A DNA stretch of 64,000 nucleotides from NCBI GenBank assembly GCA_021202275.1, contig JAJQDI010000026.1, positions 1 through 64,000 on the forward strand, read 5' to 3'. Position 1 is the first letter of the stretch, and the number at the start of each line of letters is the position of its first letter. Below, one piece after another: positions 44,600 to 53,480 of this stretch. A program made the translations under genes and the position numbers. Source of the DNA: Bacteroides sp. (GTDB taxonomy: Bacteria > Bacteroidota > Bacteroidia > Bacteroidales > Bacteroidaceae). The notes beneath the pieces were generated by a model that was given only the letters and a program-made list of their open reading frames with translations, had not been told where the DNA came from and ran no database searches.

Positions 44600-46000
44600 T
44601 CAAGGTCTTGGAGGAAGACTCTGTACTTTCACCTGGAAGTAATTATTAGGTGTAGTCAGCAACCGGTATTCAGGTTGATTGCCCCACCATGCCGGAGCAT
44701 CGCCCAGCTTGGTATCTTCGTTGGTATCATTGTCTACATAATCACGGATCAGATCCTGCCATTTCTGGATGCGGGCAATACTCTTTTCGTAGTAGAACAG
44801 GTCTTTATCCGGATCGGCCAGTTCATACAAAGCATTCAGATAGATCGTCTGGTATGCCGGGAAAGAGATGATCTTCTGGATGAGCGGATGCTCAGCGTTA
44901 CCCCAGTTCAATACATCCTGACGTCCCGAGTCGTCCAGGATAGAAGAAGTTCCCAGTGTATTGTCCAGATCCCAGGGAATGAAGAAGAACTTCCCATCGT
45001 TTTTGTTGAAATAGATATAATAGTTGTTCTTATTCACCCAGTAGTCGTCCCAGTTACCTACCATCACATTCACAGCATACGTTTTCAGCAGGAGTTCTAC
45101 ATCCAGTGTCTCTTCCAGCCAGGTCTGGAATTCAGTACCCTGCTTCGTGTTGAAGTCGGTAATGAACTGAGATAGCTGAGCTCTGGCAGTTTCCACCTGT
45201 TTCTTGTGGGTTTGCAGATCATAAATATATTCGTGATCGTCCGTACTTACACCCATAAGCGTAGTATCCGGATCGGCCAATGTACCACCGTAATTGTTTT
45301 TCCACAGATATCCTTTCGCATCTCCGAACACCTCTGTCCGTTTAGACAGGAAAATATCATCTACCTGTTCGATCAGTTCATACACCCCGTAATAGGCCGG
45401 TTTCGGATCTCCGATGATGTTGATCGTCAGACGCGTATAGCTGGTGAAAGGCGTTACATACAGTTCGTATTGTTTGTACAGGTCGTAGCTGTATGTCTCG
45501 CACACATACGTCGAGTCGTCTTTGGCCCATTTCAGGATCAGCTTTTCTTCATCCATAAACGTAGTATCATCGTTGTATTTGGTGAAGTTTATGGTAAAGC
45601 TGGCGTGGTGCCATTCGGGATTTTGAGGATTATGTAATTCGCCTGTAGAACCTTCCGGTCGCCGGCGGCTGGTATTTCCTCTCAGGCGGATTCCCACTTC
45701 CGGAATAGAAGTCACTACACTGTTCTTGGTAAAAGTAAAATCTCCCTTGATATAGTAGTTCGTATTAGGGTCCTGATCATAGGCCAGCAACAATTCATTC
45801 CACTGATCTTCCGTGATATCCAGTCGGATCTCAGGCAAAGCATTCTTATCAAAAATGTAAGTCAATGCGGCATCGTCCAGCGGATTCGTTGCAGCTTTCT
45901 TCTCGGTAACAGGTCTGACATCAAACTGAGCAGATAAACTGAAGGAGGTGAAAAGGGCAAGCAGCAGGAAGTAGAATTTTTTGTTCGTTTTGTTCTTCAT
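44600..46000 (-). CDS. CotH-like kinase-family secreted protein
   Basis: 466 residues, signal peptide FYFLLLALFTSFSLSAQ. The CotH core is clear: LPEIRLDITEDQWNELL, IRLRGNTSRRRPEG (the G.S....K-like substrate loop), KLILKWAKDDSTYVCETYSYDLYKQYEL, YGVYELIEQVDDIFL, and NVMVGNWDDYWVNKNNYYIYFNKNDGKFFFIPWDLDNTLG with the D..N.Y and WDLD metal/phosphate residues. In Bacillus CotH is an atypical protein kinase; Bacteroidetes copies are surface or periplasmic and their substrates are unknown. Its own -7 box lies at 46061-46068, so it need not be cotranscribed with SusCD. Confidence 0.8.
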   Translation of the reverse strand: MKNKTNKKFYFLLLALFTSFSLSAQFDVRPVTEKKAATNPLDDAALTYIFDKNALPEIRLDITEDQWNELLLAYDQDPNTNYYIKGDFTFTKNSVVTSIPEVGIRLRGNTSRRRPEGSTGELHNPQNPEWHHASFTINFTKYNDDTTFMDEEKLILKWAKDDSTYVCETYSYDLYKQYELYVTPFTSYTRLTINIIGDPKPAYYGVYELIEQVDDIFLSKRTEVFGDAKGYLWKNNYGGTLADPDTTLMGVSTDDHEYIYDLQTHKKQVETARAQLSQFITDFNTKQGTEFQTWLEETLDVELLLKTYAVNVMVGNWDDYWVNKNNYYIYFNKNDGKFFFIPWDLDNTLGTSSILDDSGRQDVLNWGNAEHPLIQKIISFPAYQTIYLNALYELADPDKDLFYYEKSIARIQKWQDLIRDYVDNDTNEDTKLGDAPAWWGNQPEYRLLTTPNNYFQVKVQSLPPRP

Positions 46001-46060
46001 ACTTGTGTTGATTTAAATAAGTTAATATTAAGATAATAAAACTCAAAAACAAGTTTCGAA

Positions 46061-46068
46061 CAAAGGTA
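46061..46068 (-). promoter_or_regulatory. -7 box for the CotH-like gene
   Basis: TACCTTTG on the minus strand fits TAnnTTTG, 61 bases before the start. The remainder of the 46001-46385 gap is AT-rich with no gene. Confidence 0.45.
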
Positions 46069-46385
46069 ACCGTCTGTATAAGGTTTTGTTTATGAAAGTA
46101 TTTATAAGAGTAACTGATCTTCTGTTCAAATTATGTCTTAATTATTTAACTATTAAAAGTTTGTTTATGGGTTAAGGGATGTGAAAAGTAAACTTTAAAG
46201 TAAGGAAAAGTATATAATTTTATAAGATCAGGCAGGATTTTTGCAGAAGGTAACATGAAAAATGAGATTCTTTTTATTTATTCTTGCCGATCAAACGACG
46301 GAATTTCCGGTCATACAGGTTTTGTAAAAAGTGATGCAACAAATGGCCTGGCTGTTTACTCCCTTACTTTATTTTCTTACACACA

Positions 46386-46433
46386 TATAGCTTGTTCCCG
46401 ATCCTGTGATCTCACAGGCAGGAACAAGCTATA
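46386..46433 (-). terminator. Long hairpin after SusD (minus strand)
   Basis: Nested stems TATAGCTTGTTCC / GGAACAAGCTATA (46386-46398 and 46421-46433) enclose CCTGTGA / TCACAGG. It lies 33 bases beyond the SusD stop. The T tract is weak, so it may act as an RNA end-protecting or attenuating hairpin as well. Confidence 0.6.
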
Positions 46434-46465
46434 ATGGGGTAAATCATTACGCATCTGCCGCGTTT

Positions 46466-48274
46466 TCAATAATCCGGATTCTGCGTCAGGTTTGGGTTCG
46501 AACTCAGTGCGATTTCCGGGAGGGGGAACCATTCGTATTTCCGGTCGCGCCGGGCCGGATAGGTGAATCCGTCGTCCGTAGCCCTTCCGAAGAACCACCA
46601 TTGCCCCTGTGTAAACTTGTCGAAGCGACGCAGGTCGGTACGGCGTCTGTAGCCTTCGCACAGGAATTCCTGTCCCCACTGGTCCAGCAACCAGTCCATA
46701 TCGAACGCAGTATGTATCCGTCCCGGATCATCTTTCACCGTAGCCCAGTCTTCCGGCAGGAAATACCGCTGACGCACACTGTTCACCAGCTCTTTCGCTC
46801 CGTCGGCATCGCCTGCTCTCATTTTACATTCGGCAAGCATAAAAACAGCTTCTGTAATGCGGAACTCCACCTCATCCGGTTCGCGGAAGTCCATACCGCT
46901 GGCAGAAGGAAGGATGGGATATTTGATCAGCCTGACTCCCGATACCGATTCGCCCCACCTGGGAGACATCACATCTTCCAGTTCCCTGGAGGTTCCTTGT
47001 CCCTGTACGGCAAACGGACCCACCTGGTCTGTCAGGATCAGTGGCTCTCCGTCGCGCTCTACGGTATCTACCAGCGGCTCACCCGTACCGTAATTGGCTC
47101 TGATCTCTCCGCGCAGGAACCATCCGCTCCAGGTATTTGTCGTAAAATCAAACACAAAATTGCTTTTGCGGATATCTTTGTCGTGAAAGCGTTCGTATAC
47201 AGCCCCTAATTTGTCGTTGTAGGGAGGGTCCAGAAAACATCGGGGGGTTCCGCCGTCGTAGATAGAGGCCGAATTGTCGTAAGAAGGGGAAAGACATACC
47301 GAGTTCCAGCCGTCGCCATCTACATCGAAAGGTGTAGTATACAGAAAAAAGGTTGAGTTATAGGGCAGGAAAGGCATGTTTCTCAGGTTGCTCGCGTTCA
47401 TGTGGCTGTCGTCACACGCGAAAGCCATGATCACCTCTTCGCAGGTATGGTTCTCCGGACCTACCACATCCCGGTAGTCGGCAGCCACAGCATAGTCTCC
47501 GTAGGTTCCATCCAGGATCTCCTGGCACAGTTCCCTGCACTCGGTAAAACGTGGTTCTTGGGTGAAGACCTCTGAGTTGATCAGTAGACGTGCTTTGAGC
47601 ATCCGGTTCATGGCCTGGTTCATCCGGTTGACAGACTTAACAGGCAGCGCACTCAGAGACTCATCCAGTTCCCGGATCAGGAAATCGTAGATCACCTTGC
47701 ATCCTTTGTCAAAGTCCGGATCTGCCGAGAAGGGAAGTTCTGCCGTTATGGAAGTAGACAGCGGCAGTGCTCCTCCCCACACCTCATATACTCTGTAGTA
47801 GTCCCAGGCGCGCAAGGTTCTTACTTCCGCTTTATATTCTTCCAGTTTCTCCGGGGTTATATTCAGTTTCTCCGGGTCCAGTTTCTCGAAATCATCCAGC
47901 GCGCTGTTACACAGCCCGATCGCTTCCCACGCCTTTTCCCAGGCCTCTTTGATCAGGGAAGCCTCCGAGGTCCAGTTCTGCGTAGAGATCATCAAACGCT
48001 TTCCTTCGCTGTAGCCCCACAGCCCGTTGTTCCAGGATCTCCAGTTGACCTGGTCGGCAGAGAATTCCTGCAAGTACCAGAAACTATCGTTGTAATTGTT
48101 GAAACTGCAATAGTATATCTCGGAAATCACTCCTTTTATACTCCCTTCATTTTCGTAGTATAAGTTGGAGTCCAGGTCGCTGAATACTTCTTCCGTAAGG
48201 TCAAAACAGGAGTGTGACACCAGGAAACATCCGATTGCCAGTACTATATTTCTAATCTTTTTCATATCTTTCAT
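46466..48274 (-). CDS. SusD/RagB-family surface glycan-binding lipoprotein
   Basis: 602 residues, signal with a Cys at about residue 23 (VSHSCFDLTEEVFSD). Family marks: IGLCNSALDDFEKLD, AEVRTLRAWDYYRVYEVWGGALPLSTSI (the RA.DY....YG..P strand), MLKARLLINSEVF, and the C-terminal FRITEAVFMLAECKMRAGDADGAKELVNSVRQR with FLCEGYRRRTDLRRFDKF. SusD proteins sit on the outer face over the SusC pore and bind the polysaccharide or peptide. 16 bases separate it from susC. No glycoside hydrolase is present nearby. Confidence 0.92.
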   Translation of the reverse strand: MKDMKKIRNIVLAIGCFLVSHSCFDLTEEVFSDLDSNLYYENEGSIKGVISEIYYCSFNNYNDSFWYLQEFSADQVNWRSWNNGLWGYSEGKRLMISTQNWTSEASLIKEAWEKAWEAIGLCNSALDDFEKLDPEKLNITPEKLEEYKAEVRTLRAWDYYRVYEVWGGALPLSTSITAELPFSADPDFDKGCKVIYDFLIRELDESLSALPVKSVNRMNQAMNRMLKARLLINSEVFTQEPRFTECRELCQEILDGTYGDYAVAADYRDVVGPENHTCEEVIMAFACDDSHMNASNLRNMPFLPYNSTFFLYTTPFDVDGDGWNSVCLSPSYDNSASIYDGGTPRCFLDPPYNDKLGAVYERFHDKDIRKSNFVFDFTTNTWSGWFLRGEIRANYGTGEPLVDTVERDGEPLILTDQVGPFAVQGQGTSRELEDVMSPRWGESVSGVRLIKYPILPSASGMDFREPDEVEFRITEAVFMLAECKMRAGDADGAKELVNSVRQRYFLPEDWATVKDDPGRIHTAFDMDWLLDQWGQEFLCEGYRRRTDLRRFDKFTQGQWWFFGRATDDGFTYPARRDRKYEWFPLPEIALSSNPNLTQNPDY

Positions 48275-48289
48275 GTTTGAAGTGATTCG

Positions 48290-51271
48290 TTATTTGAAGT
48301 TGATCGTCAGTCCGAAGCTTATCTGTGCCGAGGAAGGGTAGTTGCCACCACTGTCTACTCCCGGGGTCAGGCCATTTACAGACACCAGCGACGGATCGTT
48401 GCCGGAATAGCCGCTGAGTACGAATACATTTTTCGCGGCCGCGTACACACGGATACGTTCGATGAACTTGTTTTCCAGCTTGTTCTTCATCGGTAGTGTG
48501 TAGCCGAGTGAAATATTCTCCAGTTTGAAGAAATTACCGTTTTCCAGGTACCAGGAAGAGACCATTCCGGCATCCTTAGTCACCTCTCCGTATTTGGTAT
48601 ACGCCGAAAGCAGTACATTGGCATTGCCCGAAGCAATGGTACCCATGCTGTATCGTTGCCTGTTCATGATATCGAAGCCGAAAGCTCCCCGGAAAAAGAT
48701 ACTCAGATCGAAATTCTTATAGTACAGAGAGTTGCTCCACGAAAGGAAATGTTTCGGAGCGCCGTTGCCGATGATGCGTTTGTCCTCATTCTGTTCCGAT
48801 CCTTTGCGGATGGCCTCCCCGTCTTTGTTGTAGATCAGCAGATACCCCTCTTCATCGATCCCCGCGTGCTCATAGCCGTAGAAATTGCCCACTTTGCCTC
48901 CTTCGTCCACACGGAACAGATAGACCGAATTGCCGGTGCCGGTGCCGTAGAGATCGACATAGGATTTTTCGTAGAGGTCATTGGAGAGATTTTTCAGTTT
49001 CGTCTGTCCCGTAGAGTAGATGATGCCTGTGTTCCATCCGAAATCTTTGTGGGCGATGACATCCGCGTTGAGTGTCATTTCAAATCCAGTGTTCACTGTA
49101 GTTCCTACGTTTACCAGGATCTCCTTATAGATCATCGGAGGCTGCGGGGCTGTGTAGGTATACGGCAGGTCTTTGGAGCGCCGGTCGTAATATTCCAGCG
49201 ATCCTCTTACCCTTCCGAATACTTCAAAATCGACACCTATGTTGGTGGTAATCCCTTTCTCCCAGGCAAGATCCCGGTTGGCATTCCGGCTGGGTTTGTA
49301 ACCTTGTACCCAGCTCCCGTCGATCAGGTACGAATGATTGGCCGAACTGGTGACCCCCGCGCTGTAAGTCGACTGTGATTGATAGGGATTGAAGTCGGAA
49401 CGTCCGGTGACCCCGTACGAGATCCGTGGTTTCAGGCTCTGTGGCCACGAGCGCTGAGCGGTCAGGAAAGACATATTTGCCATTTCCCATGCCAGCGAAG
49501 CAGCCGGAAAATATCCCCATTTGGCATCCGGACCAAATTTGGTAGAACCTTCGTACCGGAGTGAGGCAGATGCCATGAGCAGATCGTTCCAGTTGTAGTT
49601 TACGCGTCCGAATACCCCGATGAGCTTGGACAGCGTTTTGTTGGTTCCCATAGTGGCATTTCCGTTGTTCAGATAGCTTCCTGTACTGATGTCGTGCCAC
49701 AGTGTGCTGTCGAAAGGAAAATCCCTGTTTTCCATCTGCCGGCTCTCGTAGTGATCCTCTTTGTAGGAGTAGCCTCCCATAAACCGCAGGATGTGTCCGT
49801 CTGTATGGAAGGTATAATTGGTGATCCATTCTACCTGGGAGTACCACCATTTCTCGTCCTGCACTTTGGTGCGTCCTGCGTAGTTGTTCTGTTCCGATTC
49901 CGCGGTAGTAGAAGGCGAATATTCGTGCTGGCTCAGATCGTTGTACTGATGCGCGTAGGTGAGCGCGGTATTCAGGGTATGATGCTTTGTGTTCAGAAGA
50001 TTCAGCTTGGCCTCCACGCTTCCCAGCAGGTAGACACGATTGCCACCACGCGTTACATCGGTCAGCTGCTCTACCGGATTGCGTGCTCCCGTAGGCGAAG
50101 CCGGATGATAGAAAGTGCCATCTTCGTTGTATACAGGCATGGTCGGGTTGATGTAGTAGGCGTTGCCAAACTGTCCGTCTTCTCCCCATTCCTCTTTCAC
50201 CTTACGGGCAAACAGCGAACTGTTGATCTCCATGAAACCGCTCATAAAGCGTTGTGCCTGGGTGAACCGGGCTCCATACTCTTCGCGGGCGCTGGCTATA
50301 TCCAGTCCGGTCGCTTTCTTGTAATTGAAAGAGGCACCGTAGCTTCCGTTCTGGGTAGAACTATCCACAGAGATGTAATGGTTGGTATCGTACGACAGAT
50401 CCCGCCGGATCTCTTTCGACCAGTCGGTAGAGGAGCCATAATTATAACCGCGTTCGTACTGACGGAATTCATCGGCCGTCAGCACCCGGGGCTTGAACGT
50501 TTCGATGTTCATCCCGAACCAACCGTCGTACATCACTTTATGGGTGCCTGCCGCGCCACTGCCTTTGCGTGTGGTGATCAGGATCACACCATTCGCGCCC
50601 CGTGTGCCGTAGATCGCTGCGGAAGCACCGTCTTTCAATACGGTCATGGATTCGATATCCTGGGAGGAGAGGTTGCGTATGTCTGCTCCTACAATGCCGT
50701 CTATCACGATCAGCGGAGAGTTGGAGGCCGACAGGGAAGTGGCTCCGCGTATCTGTAGGGAGGAGCCGCTGTTGGGGTTGGCCGGAGAGGTATTCACGGC
50801 ATTCAGCCCGGCCACTCTGCCCGTGATCAGTTCCATCGGATTGCCTACCGCACCCTGCTGGAAGTCGGCCCTGTTGACCTGTACGATAGAGCTCGAAAGC
50901 TCTTTCCGGTCCAGGGAGCCGTAGCCGATCACTACTACTTCATCCAATAGTTCGGTATTGTCTTTTAATACTACCTGCAAATGGCCCTGGCCGGTGTAAG
51001 GTATTTCCTGGGTGATGTATCCCATGAAGGATACGACGATCATCGCGTTCTCCGGGACCTGACTGAGGGAAAATGCCCCCTCCAGGTCGGTGACCGTACC
51101 GTTGGTCGTACCTTTTATCACTACGCTGGCTCCGATCAATGTTTCGCCGGTGGCGTCTGTGACCACTCCGGTCACGGTTCTTTCCTGGGTATGCAGCGTA
51201 AAGATAGTTAAGAAGATCGCGAGAAGAGAGAACAACCTGAAAGGTGTCTGAGATTTTGGGATTTTTTTCAT
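48290..51271 (-). CDS. SusC/RagA-family TonB-linked outer-membrane transporter
   Basis: 993 residues: signal peptide, a carboxypeptidase-D-like domain (VTGVVTDATGETLIGASVVIKGTTNGTVTDLEG), TonB box region DEVVVIGYGS, plug domain (LQIRGATSLSASNSPLIVIDGIVG, DIESMTVLKDGASAAIYGTRGANGVILITTRKG), and a long beta-barrel ending FGLTINFK. Imports the nutrient captured by the SusD partner with energy from TonB. No N-terminal FecR-signalling extension, so it is regulated otherwise, perhaps by the DUF6377-like protein upstream. Confidence 0.94.
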   Translation of the reverse strand: MKKIPKSQTPFRLFSLLAIFLTIFTLHTQERTVTGVVTDATGETLIGASVVIKGTTNGTVTDLEGAFSLSQVPENAMIVVSFMGYITQEIPYTGQGHLQVVLKDNTELLDEVVVIGYGSLDRKELSSSIVQVNRADFQQGAVGNPMELITGRVAGLNAVNTSPANPNSGSSLQIRGATSLSASNSPLIVIDGIVGADIRNLSSQDIESMTVLKDGASAAIYGTRGANGVILITTRKGSGAAGTHKVMYDGWFGMNIETFKPRVLTADEFRQYERGYNYGSSTDWSKEIRRDLSYDTNHYISVDSSTQNGSYGASFNYKKATGLDIASAREEYGARFTQAQRFMSGFMEINSSLFARKVKEEWGEDGQFGNAYYINPTMPVYNEDGTFYHPASPTGARNPVEQLTDVTRGGNRVYLLGSVEAKLNLLNTKHHTLNTALTYAHQYNDLSQHEYSPSTTAESEQNNYAGRTKVQDEKWWYSQVEWITNYTFHTDGHILRFMGGYSYKEDHYESRQMENRDFPFDSTLWHDISTGSYLNNGNATMGTNKTLSKLIGVFGRVNYNWNDLLMASASLRYEGSTKFGPDAKWGYFPAASLAWEMANMSFLTAQRSWPQSLKPRISYGVTGRSDFNPYQSQSTYSAGVTSSANHSYLIDGSWVQGYKPSRNANRDLAWEKGITTNIGVDFEVFGRVRGSLEYYDRRSKDLPYTYTAPQPPMIYKEILVNVGTTVNTGFEMTLNADVIAHKDFGWNTGIIYSTGQTKLKNLSNDLYEKSYVDLYGTGTGNSVYLFRVDEGGKVGNFYGYEHAGIDEEGYLLIYNKDGEAIRKGSEQNEDKRIIGNGAPKHFLSWSNSLYYKNFDLSIFFRGAFGFDIMNRQRYSMGTIASGNANVLLSAYTKYGEVTKDAGMVSSWYLENGNFFKLENISLGYTLPMKNKLENKFIERIRVYAAAKNVFVLSGYSGNDPSLVSVNGLTPGVDSGGNYPSSAQISFGLTINFK

Positions 51272-51323
51272 GTGTGTATTCGTTTAAATTAGATGGTGTT
51301 TTGCCGGGTCTGAACCCTTGGGG

Positions 51324-51331
51324 CAAAAGTA
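51324..51331 (-). promoter_or_regulatory. -7 box for susC
   Basis: TACTTTTG on the minus strand fits TAnnTTTG, 53 bases before the susC start. Confidence 0.45.
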
Positions 51332-51489
51332 TCCGTTTTCTGTGCAGAGCCACATCCGGGGTAACCGTGAGGTAACTTTTTTGGATACAAACAGATGGAT
51401 ATATCTCAGATCCTTAGTGTTTTGACGGTACGGAGGGAAACGGTTTGAAGTAACAGTATCGTGAGGTCTCGGTGGAAAAAAACGGAAGA

Positions 51490-51591
51490 TAAAGAAAAAA
51501 CAAGGAAGGGGTACAGCCGCGTTGCCGCGACAAGTTCATAGTCCGCGCTTCCGCACGAGACTCTGACCTCATCTCCACGATGCGGCTGTAC
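51490..51591 (-). ncRNA. Possible structured RNA with T-rich tail
   Basis: On the minus strand GTACAGCCGC (51582-51591) and GCGGCTGTAC (51511-51520) form a 10-bp closing stem around a 61-base GC-rich interior containing GTGCGGAAGCGCGGAC. After the stem the transcript reads into CCCCTTCCTTGTTTTTTCTT, a T-rich tail. It lies in the gap between the DUF6377-like gene and susC. It may be that gene's terminator, a susC leader element or a small RNA. I do not match it to a known RNA family. Confidence 0.4.
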
Positions 51592-51619
51592 AAGGCGCAA
51601 ATGAGGGTTCATTGTACCC

Positions 51620-52038
51620 CTATGTGTGAACTGCCCACCTGGTCAGATACCTGTATTTTTTTATTTTTTCTTCGAAATCTTCTTCCGGACGGATTGCTTT
51701 TGATTTTACCTTACTCCGGTAATTATATACCGTCCGAAGGGAATAGTTCAGGAACGTAGCGATCTGCTGGCTATCGGTAATACCCAATTTGACAAGTGCG
51801 AATACCCTTAACTCATGATTCAGGGTCTTATCCGTTTTTACAGGATAGCGTTTTTCTTCCTGCAACAGGTGGTTTACTTCCTGCACGAAATCGGGATAGA
51901 TAGCCAGGAACGTTTTGTCGAAATTACTGTAAAGTTCTTTGGCTTCCCGCGAAGCATCTTCCGGCGAAGAGGTGATCTTCAGTATATCGCCTACCTGTCC
52001 GGCTTTCACTTTACGGTGTATGGTAGATTTCAGATGAT
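51620..52038 (-). CDS. DUF6377-type regulator, C-terminal part (after frameshift)
   Basis: Open frame from about 52066 to 51620, here counted from the end of the N-terminal frame. It holds the DNA-binding end: HLKSTIHRKVKAGQVGDIL, DASREAKELYSNFDKTFLAIYPDF, then RVFALVKLGITDSQQIATFLNYSLRTVYNYRSKVKSKA, a LuxR-like helix-turn-helix in which SLRTVYNYRSKVK is the recognition helix. Joins the fragment at 52039-53277 if one A is added to the six-A run near 52112. Confidence 0.75.
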
Positions 52039-53277
52039 TCAGTTTTCCGATATAGTCCGTACACATCTGCAGAAAGCTACCGATAAACTGTTCTTTGATG
52101 AAGTTGCTTTTTTCAGGTTGACATTCAATTCATTCAACTCCCGGTTGATGGTGCTGATCTCTTCTTTGGCACGGGATAGCTTTTTCATCCGGTCCGATAG
52201 CAAAAAGATCGTAAGAATGAGAATGAAAGACAACACGCTCACTACTGCCAGCAGGAACGTCAATTCTCTCTGCTGCCTTTCCCGTTCCGCTTCGTATACC
52301 TTATCTATCAACGGGAGGAGTCGTCCGGTCTGTATATTTCTCAGCCGCGCGTTATAGAAGTTGGCATCTTCCATACTTTTTTTGATATACCGGTTGGCAC
52401 GTGTGATGTCTCCTTCTTCGAACATACGCAGAGCCAGGGAACGTAAAGCCACATTTTCTTTGATCGCCCCTTTTATATCAGAAAGGGCAGAATGTGCCAG
52501 GTATTCTTTTTGTTTCTCTGTGTCATTTTGTCTCCTGTACATATAGGCGATCAGGGAAGTGAGGATCGAATAATCTCTGGTGCCCGGATCACAGGTATGC
52601 ATATAGGTAAACAAGATCTCTCCGGCCTTGTGAAACTCTTTTTTCTCGATCAGGTAAGTGGCATAACTGGCTGCGTATTCATAGGTGCCTTCGGTCAGGA
52701 CACTCAGTAAAGAGTCCTGATACTTGTATCGGTTCACGGTCAGGTCCTCTATATAATTCCCCTCCTGATATTCCAGCCAGTAGACATACGTTTCCCAATA
52801 GGTCTTGTAATATCTGATAAGCAGTTCCGGTGAAAGTTCCTGTTTGCAGACAGAATTCAGGATATCTATCGCTTCATTGAACATGCCCGCTTTACCCCGG
52901 ATACCTGCCAGCAGCAATTTACTTTCCGCGATCCGGGCAGCATCGGAAAACTTTCGGGCATGTTCCAGGCTTTTCCGGGCATATAAAGCGGCAGAATCAC
53001 AAATATAGGATTCGTATTCTTCCGTCAGGCTCCGGTAGATCCTGTATGTTGTAGAATCGGGTATTTCATCTCCCTGCAGATAGCCCTTCAGTTCCGAGAT
53101 CCACTTCTCTTTGATCAGCCCATATTCTTTCTCTTGCTGTATGGCTTTGTCCAGTTGGTTCAGTAACGGTGCCAGGGTGCTTTTCTGAGCCGCAAGCGGT
53201 ACGTTGCTACATGCCATACACAGGATAAAGAAAGCAGAAACAGATTTCCTGGCGAATGAGAAAGTAGTTGCGCGCAT
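52039..53277 (-). CDS. DUF6377-type membrane regulator, N-terminal part (frameshifted)
   Basis: 412 residues. Signal sequence (SVSAFFILCMACSNVPLAAQ), then TPR-like helical repeats (SLTEEYESYICDSAALYARKSLEHARKF, GKAGMFNEAIDILNSVC), a transmembrane segment ELTFLLAVVSVLSFILILTIFLL at about residue 345-367 and a coiled coil (RAKEEISTINRELNELNVNL). After LKK the frame ends in a short foreign tail; the other frame gives SNFIKEQFIGSFLQMCTDYIG. Such proteins sense outside the inner membrane and regulate nearby sus genes. As sequenced, sensor and DNA-binding parts are separated. Confidence 0.75.
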   Translation of the reverse strand: MRATTFSFARKSVSAFFILCMACSNVPLAAQKSTLAPLLNQLDKAIQQEKEYGLIKEKWISELKGYLQGDEIPDSTTYRIYRSLTEEYESYICDSAALYARKSLEHARKFSDAARIAESKLLLAGIRGKAGMFNEAIDILNSVCKQELSPELLIRYYKTYWETYVYWLEYQEGNYIEDLTVNRYKYQDSLLSVLTEGTYEYAASYATYLIEKKEFHKAGEILFTYMHTCDPGTRDYSILTSLIAYMYRRQNDTEKQKEYLAHSALSDIKGAIKENVALRSLALRMFEEGDITRANRYIKKSMEDANFYNARLRNIQTGRLLPLIDKVYEAERERQQRELTFLLAVVSVLSFILILTIFLLSDRMKKLSRAKEEISTINRELNELNVNLKKATSSKNSLSVAFCRCVRTISEN

Positions 53278-53321
53278 AGATTTACGGTTTATCGGATGTA
53301 AGTGTTGTCTGAAGGTTGGAA

Positions 53322-53329
53322 CAAAGTTA
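53322..53329 (-). promoter_or_regulatory. -7 box for the DUF6377-type regulator
   Basis: TAACTTTG on the minus strand fits TAnnTTTG, 45 bases before the start. Confidence 0.45.
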
Positions 53330-53431
53330 AGAAATTATTTTTTATTTACATGAAACGTCTTTATAATAGATTTTTCATTTTTATTAGTTGCTTGATTAAG
53401 AAAATATGTCTGTTATTTCAATCGTAAATCG

Positions 53432-53439
53432 TAAATTTG
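53432..53439 (+). promoter_or_regulatory. -7 box for asnS
   Basis: TAAATTTG fits TAnnTTTG and lies 42 bases before ATG 53481. It rules out the upstream in-frame ATG at 53406. Confidence 0.5.
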
Positions 53440-53480
53440 CGGCTCCATACATATATGGAAACAAAAATGTGAATCAAAAA

